A stretch of 64,000 bases of DNA from Actinophytocola gossypii (GTDB taxonomy: Bacteria; Actinomycetota; Actinomycetes; Mycobacteriales; Pseudonocardiaceae), in NCBI RefSeq assembly GCF_025165815.1, contig NZ_JAFFZE010000002.1:1-64000 (forward strand). Reading direction: 5' to 3'. Shown piece after piece: positions 9,669-17,368 of the stretch; the stretch's first letter is position 1; each line of letters starts with the position of its first letter. The translations under genes were made by a program, and so were the position numbers. The notes under the pieces were generated by a model that saw nothing but the letters and a program-made list of their open reading frames with translations, did no database searches and was not told where the DNA came from.

Positions 9669-9705
9669 GCCGGTCAGTGTGACGACCGGCACTCATTTAT
9701 GTCAA
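9668..9705 (-). promoter_or_regulatory. ROK promoter -35 and inverted-repeat operator
   Basis: Reading on the minus strand, a perfect -35 TTGACA lies at 9705-9700. Downstream, TGCCGGTC and GACCGGCA form a perfect 8-bp inverted repeat (9668-9675 and 9684-9691) with an 8-nt spacer, sitting where the -10 and start site must be and touching the start codon. This is the arrangement expected for autorepression by the ROK protein. The -10 match is poor. Confidence 0.5.
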
Positions 9706-9721
9706 CGTCCCGGAAAAATAA

Positions 9722-10624
9722 TCAGGCGTCCCGCACGCACCGGAACCCGACGTTGCCCGCGGTGCTGTCCGGGGTGTTCGACGTGCGCGCGGCGACCCGG
9801 TACCGGTTGCAGTACGAGTGGTGGCACAGGTACGACCCGCCGCGCTGGACCTTCGGCGCCCCCTCCGGCGCCGGCGCGGTGTGGTCGACGCGCCAGGCGT
9901 CCGAGCACCACTCCCACACGTTGCCCGCGACGTTGAACAGGCCGAACCCGTTCGGCGCGAACGCGTCGACCGGCGCCGTGCCGCGGAACCCGTCCTCGAC
10001 GGTGTTGCTCGTCGGGAAGCGGCCCTGCCAGATGTTCGCCCGGTGCTCGCCGCCCGGCGTCAGCTCGTCGCCCCACGGGTAGCGCCGCCGCTCCAGCCCG
10101 CCGCGCGCGGCGTACTCCCACTCCGCCTCGGTCGGCAGCCGGACGCCCGCCCACCGGCAGTAGGCGAGCGCGTCGTGCCAGGACACGTGCACCGCCGGGT
10201 GGTCGTCCCGGCCGTCGAGGTCGCTGCCCGGACCCTCCGGTGCCCGCCAGTACGCGCCGCGCACCCCGCACCACCACGGCGCCCCCTCCGGCCGGGGTGC
10301 TCCGCGCCGCAGCGCCGCCGGCAGGAACGACGCGAACACGTACGACCAGCCGAACCGCTCCGCCTCGGTGACGTACCCGGTGGCCTCGGCGAACGCGGCG
10401 AACCGCGCGTTGGACACGGCCGTGGCGTCGACCCAGAACGGGTCCACCGTCACGCGCCGCACCGGCCCCTCCCCGTCCGCGGGGAAGCCCTCGGCGTCGT
10501 CGGTGCCCATCAGGAACTCGCCGCCCGGCAGCCGCACCATGCCCTCGGTGTCCCCGTCCTGTGGCAGGGGTTCGTCGTCCACGGCCGTGGTCCGTCCAGG
10601 GCCGGACGGCGAGCAACACGTCAT
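9722..10624 (-). CDS. formylglycine-generating enzyme (sulfatase-activating)
   Basis: A 300-aa copper-dependent oxidase family protein that converts the sulfatase active-site cysteine to formylglycine. It opens with the VRLPGGEFLMG motif and ends with the diagnostic GGSYLC...CNRYRVAARTSN block, in which C267 and C272 match the copper-binding catalytic pair of the Streptomyces coelicolor enzyme. Family length and both cysteines are intact, so it should be active. It starts 4 bp after the SDR stop; the GAGGAG motif directly abuts the ATG, an unusually short spacing, so a slightly later start is possible. Its client is presumably the CTPAR sulfatase at 4438-5916. Confidence 0.92.
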   Translation of the reverse strand: MTCCSPSGPGRTTAVDDEPLPQDGDTEGMVRLPGGEFLMGTDDAEGFPADGEGPVRRVTVDPFWVDATAVSNARFAAFAEATGYVTEAERFGWSYVFASFLPAALRRGAPRPEGAPWWCGVRGAYWRAPEGPGSDLDGRDDHPAVHVSWHDALAYCRWAGVRLPTEAEWEYAARGGLERRRYPWGDELTPGGEHRANIWQGRFPTSNTVEDGFRGTAPVDAFAPNGFGLFNVAGNVWEWCSDAWRVDHTAPAPEGAPKVQRGGSYLCHHSYCNRYRVAARTSNTPDSTAGNVGFRCVRDA

Positions 10625-10628
10625 CTCC

Positions 10629-11291
10629 TCATCCCATCCACATCCCGCCGTTGACGTCGATCGTGGCGCCGGTGACGGACGCGGCGGCGGGGGAGCAGAG
10701 CCAGCCGACGGTTCCGGCGATCTCGGCCGGGGCGGTGATGTGGTCGAGCGGAACGCCGGCGCGCAGCGTGGTCAGCTCCTCGTCGCTCAGCCGGTCGAGC
10801 ATCGGCGTGGCGACCGGCCCGGGCGCCAGGCAGTTCACCCGGACCCGCCGGCGCGCCTGGTGTTTGGCCAGGTGCCGGGTCAGACCGATGATCCCGGCCT
10901 TGGCCACCGCGTACGCCGGCCCGGACAGCTCGTTGCCGCCGTGCCGGCCGTTGACCGAGCTGAACAGCACGACCGAGCCGCCCTCGGCGACCCGAGGCAG
11001 CGCCTGGCTGGTCACCACGGCCGCGGAGGTCAGGTTGTCGTCGATGACCCGGTGCCACTCGGCCAGGTCCAGGTCCTCGATGCCGCCGCTGCCGACCGAG
11101 CCGGCCGCGTGCACCACGGCGTCGAGCACCGGCGTGCCGGCCAGTGCCTCGGCCACGGCGTCCGGGTCGGTGGCGTCGTGGCCGTGCGCCCGGTCCAGGA
11201 CGAGCACGTCGTCCCCGTTCGCGCGGAACCAGTCGGCGCAGGCGGCGCCGATCCCGCCGGCGCCGCCGACGACCAGTGCGGTTCGGGCCAT
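10629..11291 (-). CDS. short-chain dehydrogenase/reductase
   Basis: A 220-aa NAD(P)-dependent oxidoreductase of classical SDR type. The cofactor loop GGAGGIG lies at residues 9-15, the catalytic Ser in FSSVNG, and the Tyr/Lys pair in YAVAK. It is cotranscribed with the FGE gene 4 bp downstream and diverges from the IclR gene 56 bp away. It probably oxidises a sugar or alcohol released in the sulfatase locus, but the substrate is unknown. Confidence 0.82.
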   Translation of the reverse strand: MARTALVVGGAGGIGAACADWFRANGDDVLVLDRAHGHDATDPDAVAEALAGTPVLDAVVHAAGSVGSGGIEDLDLAEWHRVIDDNLTSAAVVTSQALPRVAEGGSVVLFSSVNGRHGGNELSGPAYAVAKAGIIGLTRHLAKHQARRRVRVNCLAPGPVATPMLDRLSDEELTTLRAGVPLDHITAPAEIAGTVGWLCSPAAASVTGATIDVNGGMWMG

Positions 11292-11333
11292 GTCCGCTTT
11301 CTAGCACGCGGAACGCCCGCCTTGACGGGGCAC

Positions 11334-11347
11334 TAGTATTTCGCGCC
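11334..11347 (+). promoter_or_regulatory. -10 element suggesting a leaderless IclR transcript
   Basis: TAGTAT at 11334-11339 lies 8 nt before the ATG at 11348 and no ribosome site is present, so transcription would begin at or next to the start codon. No convincing -35 box is seen. Confidence 0.4.
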
Positions 11348-12139
11348 ATGACCACGCGGGGGCCTGAGTCCGAGGAGGGTGAGACCAGCAGCGGCATCAC
11401 CCGCGCGCTGCGGGTCATCTTCGCGGTCGCCGAGTCGCCGGAGCCCGACCTCGGCGTCTCCGAACTCGCGCGCATCCTCGGGTTCAGCAAGACCGTCGTG
11501 CACCGCGTGGTTCGCACGCTCGTCGCCGCCGGGTTCTTCGTGGTCGACGAGCGCACCCGGCGCTACCGGCTCGGCCCGGGCGCGGTGAGTGTCGGCCTGG
11601 CCGCGCTGGCCAGGATGGAGGTGCCGCGGATCGCGCAGCCGCACATGGAGCGGCTGGTCGCGCGTACCGCGGAGACCGCGACGCTCTCGGCCCGCTACGG
11701 CGACCAGCGGATGTACCTCACCCAGGTGCTCTCGCCGCAGGAGATCCGGATGGCCGTGCCGCTCGGGCAGCTGTTCCCGCTGCACGTCGGCGGGTCGTCC
11801 AAGGCCATCCTCGCCTCGCTCGACGCCGACGAGCTGGCCGGCTACCTCGACCGCACGCTCACCGGAACGGTGTCGGTGACCAGCCGGGAGGAGCTGGCGG
11901 ACGAACTGCGCCGGATCCGCCGCCGCGGGTACGCGGTCAGCCGGGGCGAGCGTCAGGTCGACGCGGGCTCGGTCGCCGCCCCGGTGTTCGACGCGACCGG
12001 CCGCGTGTACGGAGCGTTGTCGATCTGCGGCCCGGTGGCCAGGATCAGCGACGACAAGATCGACGAGTACGGCGCGCTCATCACCGAGGCCGCCGCCGCC
12101 GTCTCAACCGGACTCGGATACCGCGCCGCCGGCGCCTGA
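11348..12139 (+). CDS. IclR-family transcriptional regulator
   Basis: A 263-aa regulator with an N-terminal winged HTH (about 18-75: GITRALRV through LVAAGFFVV) and a C-terminal IclR effector domain (about 90-255) including the usual PLGQLFPLHVGGSSKA segment. It precedes the 20-kb catabolic gene run by 250 bp in the same orientation and diverges from the SDR gene. By analogy with IclR regulators of aromatic and allantoin catabolism, it is the likely effector-responsive controller of the downstream operon. Confidence 0.85.
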   Translation: MTTRGPESEEGETSSGITRALRVIFAVAESPEPDLGVSELARILGFSKTVVHRVVRTLVAAGFFVVDERTRRYRLGPGAVSVGLAALARMEVPRIAQPHMERLVARTAETATLSARYGDQRMYLTQVLSPQEIRMAVPLGQLFPLHVGGSSKAILASLDADELAGYLDRTLTGTVSVTSREELADELRRIRRRGYAVSRGERQVDAGSVAAPVFDATGRVYGALSICGPVARISDDKIDEYGALITEAAAAVSTGLGYRAAGA

Positions 12140-12190
12140 TCCCTGTCCCGCAACCGCTTCGGGTAACGGTCAGGTTTCGTTCACGCTTCA

Positions 12191-12211
12191 ACAGTCCGAT
12201 CCGGACTGTCC
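12191..12211. repeat. 19-bp palindromic element, copy 1 (hairpin)
   Basis: ACAGTCCGATCCGGACTGT (12191-12209) has 8-bp arms and a 3-nt centre. The identical sequence in inverse orientation occurs at 45727-45745. Here it lies 52 bp downstream of the IclR stop and could act as a terminator, or it may be a dispersed repeat or binding site. Confidence 0.6.
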
Positions 12212-12289
12212 ACAGGCCACCGAACCGGTCCGGCTCGTGACGGTGTGCAGCGAGCCGCGAATTCACCCTCGATTCAGTCCGCCGATGCC

Positions 12290-12319
12290 TTGACCGTCAC
12301 TCGAACGCCTGCCTAGCAT
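12290..12319 (+). promoter_or_regulatory. promoter of the catabolic operon
   Basis: TTGACC (12290-12295) and TAGCAT (12314-12319) are spaced 18 bp apart. The predicted start near 12326 leaves a leader of about 64 nt before the permease ATG at 12390, which has GGAGGAC upstream. Confidence 0.6.
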
Positions 12320-12336
12320 ACCGAAATCCGGTACGG

Positions 12337-12366
12337 CGTTCCGCTAAGCGTTACACGGAACGTTCC
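12337..12366. promoter_or_regulatory. candidate IclR operator (nested inverted repeats)
   Basis: CGTTCCG (12337-12343) and CGGAACG (12356-12362) form an inverted repeat with a 12-nt spacer; the second arm is part of the 10-bp palindrome GGAACGTTCC (12357-12366). The site is between the predicted start of transcription and the ribosome site, a repressing position. Assignment to the adjacent IclR protein is inference. Confidence 0.45.
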
Positions 12367-12389
12367 AGGGCACCCGTGGAGGACGCCAC

Positions 12390-13238
12390 ATGGTGAGTGC
12401 GACCCAGGCCCCAGCCCCGCCCCAGCCCGCGCCCGAGTCGTCGACCGCCAAGCGGCGATCGGGGCCGCGGTGGCTGCTGTGGGTGACGACGCCGCTGATC
12501 CTGGCCGCCCTCATCGGCGCCTGGAAGCTCTACACGGTGGTGTTCGGCGTCGGCGAGCTGATCCTGCCGCCGCCGGAGATGGTGTGGACCGCGCTGGTCG
12601 ACCTGCTCGGCGACTCGATGATCTACGAGGCCACCTACGTCACGTTCTACGAGACGATCGTCGGCTTCGGCATCGCCGTCGTGGTCGGCGTGGTGCTCGG
12701 CATCGTGCTCGGCAAGATGCGGTCGGTGGAGCGGGTGCTGTCCCCGTTCCTGGTCGCCACCCAGGTCGTGCCGAAGGTCGCGATCGTGCCGTTGTTGTTG
12801 CTGTGGTTCGGTTTCGGCATCTCGTCGAAGATCTTCATGGCGGCGATCATCTCGTTCTTCGTGATGATGCAGAACACGATCCTCGGCATCCGCTCCATCG
12901 AGCCGGGCCACCGCGACCTGATGCGGGTGATCCAGGCGCCGTGGTGGAAGCGGGTCATCTCCCTGGACATCCCCTCGTCCCTGCCGGCCGTGCTCACCGG
13001 CATCGAACTGGGCATCGTCTTCGCCATCACCGGCGCCATCGTCGGTGAGTACCTCGGCGGCGACGAAGGACTCGGCGCGCTGGCCACGGTCATGCTCGCC
13101 GCGCTGCGCACCGACCAGCTGTTCGCCGTCGTGATCATCATGACCGTGCTCGGCTTCCTGCTCTACGCCGTGGTGGCCACCATCCGGCGGTTCGCGATCC
13201 CCTGGCACGAGTCGTCGGGGCGTGCCACCTCCCTCTGA
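12390..13238 (+). CDS. NitT/TauT-type ABC permease (catabolic operon)
   Basis: A 282-aa inner-membrane permease with a Pro/Lys-rich N-terminus, about six helices, and the EAA-type cytoplasmic loop (DLMRVIQAPWWKRV). GGAGGAC sits 7 nt upstream of the ATG. It heads the operon and pairs with the binding protein directly downstream and the ATPase at 16541. The transporter family takes up small molecules such as sulfonates, nitrate, pyrimidines or phthalates; here it presumably imports the compound degraded by the following enzymes. Confidence 0.86.
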   Translation: MVSATQAPAPPQPAPESSTAKRRSGPRWLLWVTTPLILAALIGAWKLYTVVFGVGELILPPPEMVWTALVDLLGDSMIYEATYVTFYETIVGFGIAVVVGVVLGIVLGKMRSVERVLSPFLVATQVVPKVAIVPLLLLWFGFGISSKIFMAAIISFFVMMQNTILGIRSIEPGHRDLMRVIQAPWWKRVISLDIPSSLPAVLTGIELGIVFAITGAIVGEYLGGDEGLGALATVMLAALRTDQLFAVVIIMTVLGFLLYAVVATIRRFAIPWHESSGRATSL

Positions 13239-13267
13239 TCCCCCGGAACACCAGGAGCTGCAAGAAG

Positions 13268-14316
13268 ATGGACCGACGCTCTTTCCTCCGCACCGGCGGC
13301 CTGTTCGCGGTCACCACCGCCGCCGGCAGCTCGTTCCTGATGGCCTGCGCGCCGTCGACCGGGAACGACGCGGCCAGCAACAACCCGTCCGACCCCAGCC
13401 TGCGGAACCTGGTGTTCGTCACGCCGTTCCAGCACATCATCAACTACGCCGACGTGTACGTGGCGATCCAGGAGGGCTTCTTCGAGGAGGAGGGCCTGCG
13501 GATCGAACCGATCGGCGGCAGCGGCACGGCCAGCTCGGTCTCCCAGGTCTCCGCCGGACAGGGCATGTTCGGCAAGGCCGCCGCGGTGATCACCTGCCCG
13601 CTGATCGCCGACACCGGCGCCACGATCGTCACCGTCGCGCAGGGTGACCAGAAGAGCCAGTACAGCGTCGCGTCCATGCCGGACAACCCGCTCACCCACC
13701 CGGACCAGTGGCAGAACAAGACGATCGGCGTCATCTCCAAGGGCGGCACGACCGAACTGCTGCTCGACGCCATGTCCGTCGCGGAGGACTCGACCCGAAG
13801 AAGGTGCGCAAGGTCGTCACCGGCGGCGACGTCGGCTCGCTGGAGTTCCTCAAGCGCGGCGAGGTCGACGGGTTCATCACCTACCTCGGCTCGGAGACCG
13901 CGTTCGAGCAGCGCGGCATCGAGCTGAACTACCTCAACACCGACGAGTTCGCCCCGATGCCGGGCGACTCCTACTTCGTGAAGGCCAAGGACGCCCAGCA
14001 GGAGGGCGAGGCGATCACCGGCTTCCTCCGCGCGTCCCGCAAGGGTTACCAGTTCCTGGAGGACCCGGCCAACCTCGACAAGGTGCTCAGCGCGGTCGGC
14101 GCCTACAACGAGGTCGAGGTCAGCGACGAGGAACTGGCCACGCTCAAGGTCGAGGCGCAGGCCGACTTGTGCAAGCCGGCCTCCGGCGACTACCTCGCGA
14201 TCGACCTGGCCGCCTGGGAGTCCGCCGTGGAGCTGATGCGCAAGTCCGGGATCATGAAGGACACCAAGCGCCCGGTCGAGGACTTCGTCACCACCGAGTT
14301 CGTGGACCAGATCTGA
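13268..14316 (+). pseudogene. NMT1/TauA-like substrate-binding lipoprotein, disrupted by a frameshift
   Basis: The N-terminal part (13268 to about 13787) encodes a Tat motif DRRSFLR at 2-8, a lipobox LMAC with Cys27, and the first lobe of an NMT1-like binding protein. Homologous sequence continues to the stop at 14316 in a different frame, beginning GLDPKKVRKVV. Adding one G within the GGAGGA run at 13783-13788 restores AEGLDPKK and a single 350-codon gene. Everything downstream is intact and tightly packed, so this is either a recent inactivation or a one-base sequence error. When intact it would be the ligand-recognition subunit of the adjacent importer. Confidence 0.85.
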
Positions 14317-14317
14317 C

Positions 14318-15751
14318 GTGGCCGCACCGGAACGGACCGACGTCGTCATCGTCGGCGCGGGCACCGCCGGTCTGCCGGCCGCCATCGAGGCCGCCCGGCA
14401 CGGCCTGCGGGTGACCGTGCTCGAACAGGCCGACCAGGTCGGCGGCACCCTCTGGCGGTCCTGGGCCCAGCTGTCCGCCGGTGGCACCGCCCTGCAGCGC
14501 TCGCGCGGCATCCACGACAGCCCCGAACTGCACTACGACGACGTGATGCGGATCAGCAAGGGCACCGCCGACCCGGCCCTGGTCCGCCTGGCGGTCCGGC
14601 ACGCGCCGGAGACCGTCGACTGGCTGATGTCCGCCGGGTTCGACATGGACCCCGAGGCACCGGCGATCCTGTACTTCCACGAGCCGTACTCGCTGCCGCG
14701 CACCTACTGGGGCAGGCGCGGTGGCCGGTCCGTGCTGGAGGTCCTGCTGCCCCGTTTCGACCGGGCCCGCGAGGACGGCACGGTCACCGCGCACCTGAAC
14801 ACCACGATGACCGCCCTGCGCACCGACGGGAACCGGGTGACCGGCGTGAGCGCGCTCGGCCCCGACGGCGTCCGCCTCGACGTCGACGCCGACGCCGTCG
14901 TCCTCACCAGCGGCGGCTACTCCGGCAACGCGGACCTGTTCGGTGAGCTGACCGGCGGCGCCCCGCTCGCCGGCCCCGGTGCGCCAACCTCGACCGGCAC
15001 CGGCCTGCTGGCCGCGCTGGACGTCGGCGCCCGGACCCACGGCGGCGACAAGTTCCTGCCAACCTACGGCGGCGTCCTGCTCCCGGACAGTCCCTCCAGG
15101 ACGATCGCGCTCGACGACTACCCCCAGCTGACCCCGCAGTCCCGCCCGCCGTGGGAGATCCACGTCAACGCGCGCGGCGAGCGGTTCGTCGCCGAGGACG
15201 CGGACAGCGTGGACGTCCGGGAGAACGCCCTGCTCGACCAGCCGGACCTGACGTTCTGGGTGGTCTACGACGACGCCGTCCGGCAGAAGGCCCCCGCGCT
15301 CCTGCCGACCTGGGCCGAAGACGACCTCGCGGACGCGTTCGCCACCCACCCGTCGTTCAGCGTCGCCGACACCGTCGAGGCGCTCGCCGAACACGCCGGC
15401 GTCGACCCGGCCGGCCTGCGCCGCACGGTCGACGAGTACAACGCCGCCGTCACCGCCGGCCGCGACCACCTCGGCCGCACGCACCTGCCGCTGCCGATCG
15501 AGCGGCCGCCGTTCTACGCGATCCGCAACCACGGCACGACCCTGAAGAGCCCGGCCGGCCTGGTCGTCGACGAGCACCTGCGGGTGGTCGGCGCCGGCGG
15601 TCCCATCGAGAACCTGTACGCCGCGGGGGAGGTGCTCGGCGGCAGCACGCTGTCGGGCAAGTCGTTCGTCAGCGGCATGAGCGTCACGCCCGCGTTGTCG
15701 TTCGGTCGCCTGCTCGGCCGCCGGCTCGCTGGCGTCGAGGAGGATGCCTGA
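14318..15751 (+). CDS. FAD-dependent oxidoreductase (fumarate reductase/tricarballylate dehydrogenase-like)
   Basis: A 477-aa flavoprotein with an N-terminal dinucleotide-binding loop GAGTAG at 13-18, an E-x-A-D-Q segment about 20 residues later, and a C-terminal AAGEVLGGSTLSGKS block that closes on the FAD. This is the FAD_binding_2 architecture of fumarate reductase, tricarballylate dehydrogenase and 3-ketosteroid dehydrogenases, enzymes that interconvert C-C and C=C bonds next to carbonyl groups. The GTG start follows the binding-protein stop by 1 nt and the stop shares one base with the next ATG (TGATG). The substrate is unknown. Confidence 0.75.
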   Translation: MAAPERTDVVIVGAGTAGLPAAIEAARHGLRVTVLEQADQVGGTLWRSWAQLSAGGTALQRSRGIHDSPELHYDDVMRISKGTADPALVRLAVRHAPETVDWLMSAGFDMDPEAPAILYFHEPYSLPRTYWGRRGGRSVLEVLLPRFDRAREDGTVTAHLNTTMTALRTDGNRVTGVSALGPDGVRLDVDADAVVLTSGGYSGNADLFGELTGGAPLAGPGAPTSTGTGLLAALDVGARTHGGDKFLPTYGGVLLPDSPSRTIALDDYPQLTPQSRPPWEIHVNARGERFVAEDADSVDVRENALLDQPDLTFWVVYDDAVRQKAPALLPTWAEDDLADAFATHPSFSVADTVEALAEHAGVDPAGLRRTVDEYNAAVTAGRDHLGRTHLPLPIERPPFYAIRNHGTTLKSPAGLVVDEHLRVVGAGGPIENLYAAGEVLGGSTLSGKSFVSGMSVTPALSFGRLLGRRLAGVEEDA

Positions 15752-16518
15752 TGTGGAACCGGCCCGACGTCGACTTCGTGCACAGCGGCGACCTGCCGTG
15801 GGAACGCCCGAACGACGGTGAGTTCGGCTTCGCCGGCGGCGGCCGCAAACGGCTGCTCAGCCGCGACCCCGGCGACGGCGCGGAGACCGCCGTGCACCGC
15901 GTGGTCGACCCGCAGGTCGGCGTGCTCGCCGCCGAGGCCGACCTGTACGTGCTCTCCGGTGGCGGCGTCCTCAACGGCCGGCCCATCGACGTCAACCACT
16001 ACCTGCACGTCCCCGCCGGCACCGCACTCGACCTGCGGCCCGGCGTGCGCGGCCTCGTGCTGTACTGCGGCTTCTGGTCCACCCCGGCCTTCGCCGCCGG
16101 TGACGGCCAGGACGTCGTGACGGTCACCGACACCGAACGCCTGGACTGGACGCCCGCGACCTGGAGCGGCGACGTCGAGCTCAAGCCGGGGGCGATGCTC
16201 AAGACCCTGCGTGCCGACGACCGCGCCTACATCTACCTCGCCGCGATGATGCCGGGCTGGCGCTCGGAGTCCGAGGAGGCGCACCCGGTCTACGAGGAGT
16301 CGTTCAAGGTCTACGGCGACGTCCTGATGGGCGCCCGCGGCGTGATGCGCGAGGGCGCGTACTTCTTCCGCTCGCCCGGCGTCTTCCACGGGCCGCTGTA
16401 CTCGCGCGGCGGAACCATGTCGTTCATCCGGTCCGACGCGGCCACCACCACCGAGTACCGAGACCCCGCGCCCGGCGGTGCGTGGCACGAGCTGGCGAGG
16501 CAGGCCTATGTCGACTGA
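15751..16518 (+). CDS. cupin-fold protein
   Basis: A 255-aa protein with two weakly similar beta-barrel segments; YLHVPAGTALDLRPG and GAYFFRSPGVFHGPLYS resemble cupin metal-site strands, with a likely metal ligand in VFHGPLYS. It is probably a bicupin of the ChrR/DUF4437 type with an enzymatic or small-molecule-binding role in the pathway. The start overlaps the flavoenzyme stop by one base. Confidence 0.55.
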   Translation: MWNRPDVDFVHSGDLPWERPNDGEFGFAGGGRKRLLSRDPGDGAETAVHRVVDPQVGVLAAEADLYVLSGGGVLNGRPIDVNHYLHVPAGTALDLRPGVRGLVLYCGFWSTPAFAAGDGQDVVTVTDTERLDWTPATWSGDVELKPGAMLKTLRADDRAYIYLAAMMPGWRSESEEAHPVYEESFKVYGDVLMGARGVMREGAYFFRSPGVFHGPLYSRGGTMSFIRSDAATTTEYRDPAPGGAWHELARQAYVD

Positions 16519-16540
16519 GAGCACCATCCGGGAGAGTGCG

Positions 16541-17368
16541 ATGACCGAGACCACCGACCACGGCACCGCACCGGAGCTGTCCGGCGAGGCGATCTCCGTC
16601 CGCGGCGTCGGCAAGACCTACGACGCGGCCGCCGGGCCGGTGCGCGCGCTCATGCCCACCGACCTGGAGGTCAGGCCGGGCGAGTTCGTGGTGCTGCTCG
16701 GCCCGTCCGGCTGCGGCAAGACCACGCTGCTGCGGATGCTCGCCGGGCTGATCTCGCCGACCGAGGGCACCATCGAGATCGGCGGCCGCCCGCTGTTCAC
16801 CGGCAAGGACAACAAGCCCGCCAGGGACACGCTCGGCTCGCTGGGCTTCGTGTTCCAGGCGCCGAACCTGATGCCGTGGCGCAAGGTCTGGCGCAACATC
16901 GCGCTTCCCCTGGAGGCCAAGGGGATCGGCCGCGCCGAACGCAAGCGGCGGGCGGTCGAGCTGGCCGAGCTGGTCGGGCTCGGCGAGTTCCTCGACCACT
17001 ACCCCAAGGCGCTCTCCGGCGGCATGCAGCAGCGGGTCGCGATCGCCCGCGCACTGATCCACCGCCCGTCGATCCTGCTGATGGACGAGCCGTTCGGCGC
17101 CCTGGACGCGATGACCCGCGACACCATGAACCTGCTGCTGCAGCGGCTCTGGCTGGACACCGGCAAGACCGTCGTCCTGGTCACCCACTCGATCTCCGAG
17201 GCGGTGTTCCTCGCCGACCGCGTGGTGCTGCTGTCCCAGCGCCCCGGCCGGGTGCAGGACGTCGTCGAGGTCGACTTCGAACGCCCGCGCGACCTGGCCG
17301 TCTCCGGCGACACCCGGTTCGCGGACATGGTCGGCGGCCTGCGCAAGCAGCTCGGCGGCCACGCGTGA
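16541..17368 (+). CDS. NitT/TauT-type ABC ATPase (catabolic operon)
   Basis: A 275-aa ATPase with Walker A GPSGCGKTT, signature LSGGMQQR, Walker B ILLMDEP and the H-loop in VTHSISEA; all are intact. GGGAGAG upstream supports the ATG at 16541; an earlier in-frame ATG at 16508 would overlap the cupin gene. It completes the importer with the permease at 12390. Its stop overlaps the next start as GTGA. Confidence 0.88.
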   Translation: MTETTDHGTAPELSGEAISVRGVGKTYDAAAGPVRALMPTDLEVRPGEFVVLLGPSGCGKTTLLRMLAGLISPTEGTIEIGGRPLFTGKDNKPARDTLGSLGFVFQAPNLMPWRKVWRNIALPLEAKGIGRAERKRRAVELAELVGLGEFLDHYPKALSGGMQQRVAIARALIHRPSILLMDEPFGALDAMTRDTMNLLLQRLWLDTGKTVVLVTHSISEAVFLADRVVLLSQRPGRVQDVVEVDFERPRDLAVSGDTRFADMVGGLRKQLGGHA

